This document shows positions 36,501-64,000 of a stretch of DNA of 64,000 bases, piece after piece (positions within the stretch are counted from its first letter, which is position 1; each line of letters opens with the position of its first letter). The position numbers were made by a program, and so were the translations under genes. The stretch is from Luscinia megarhynchos (Eukaryota > Chordata > Aves > Passeriformes > Turdidae): NCBI GenBank assembly GCA_034336665.1, contig CM067592.1, positions 36,459,889 through 36,523,888 on the forward strand, in the 5' to 3' direction. The notes under the pieces were generated by a model. That model ran no database searches and had not been told where the DNA came from. It worked only from the letters and a program-made list of their open reading frames with translations.

Positions 36501-64000
<27,500 letters not shown>

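Overview
This window is vertebrate nuclear DNA, almost certainly from a bird. It is AT-rich and gene-poor. Many truncated CR1 retroposons carry the avian-type 3' end (ATTCTATG-like octamers), and there are several avian-type endogenous retrovirus LTRs. The only protein-coding gene I can support is AGTPBP1 (cytosolic carboxypeptidase 1, CCP1/Nna1), on the minus strand. In chicken AGTPBP1 is Z-linked, so the window is probably from a Z chromosome; that is inference from gene identity.

Positions 36,501-64,000 hold the 3' part of AGTPBP1: seven complete coding exons and the end of an eighth that runs off the right edge. All junctions are GT-AG, the phases agree across every junction, and no frame is broken. 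Together they encode the last 379 residues: most of the M14 carboxypeptidase domain (both parts of the zinc site, the substrate-binding Asn-Arg and the catalytic Glu) and an acidic C-terminal tail. The tail exon is separated from the rest by an intron of about 14.5 kb. That intron carries a degenerate CR1 of about 2.3 kb, two related decayed LTRs and smaller CR1 pieces. The intron before it holds fragments that look like ancient amniote MIR/L2-type retroposons. The rightmost intron holds an unclassified GC-rich insertion and a CR1.

Positions 1-36,450 lie downstream of the AGTPBP1 3' end. In other amniotes this is the long gene-poor interval towards NTRK2. I see no convincing gene here, only mobile-element debris: a solo LTR with matching termini and a near-perfect 5-bp target duplication (442-1089), a CR1 with reverse-transcriptase remnants (3.9-5.2 kb), a collapsed retrovirus-like fragment in which gag-like sequence abuts the end of env (20.1-20.7 kb), a minus-strand LTR (23.3-23.7 kb), and an LTR apparently enlarged by a 43-bp minisatellite of about 13 copies (24.9-26.1 kb). 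The rest is unique-looking AT-rich sequence with a few GC-richer blocks I cannot identify.

I found no new multi-gene system. The observations most worth following are the minisatellite expanded inside an LTR, a 36-bp near-perfect palindrome in an AGTPBP1 intron, the gag/env deletion junction, the unclassified GC-rich insertion near 62-63 kb, and the isolated acidic tail exon of AGTPBP1.
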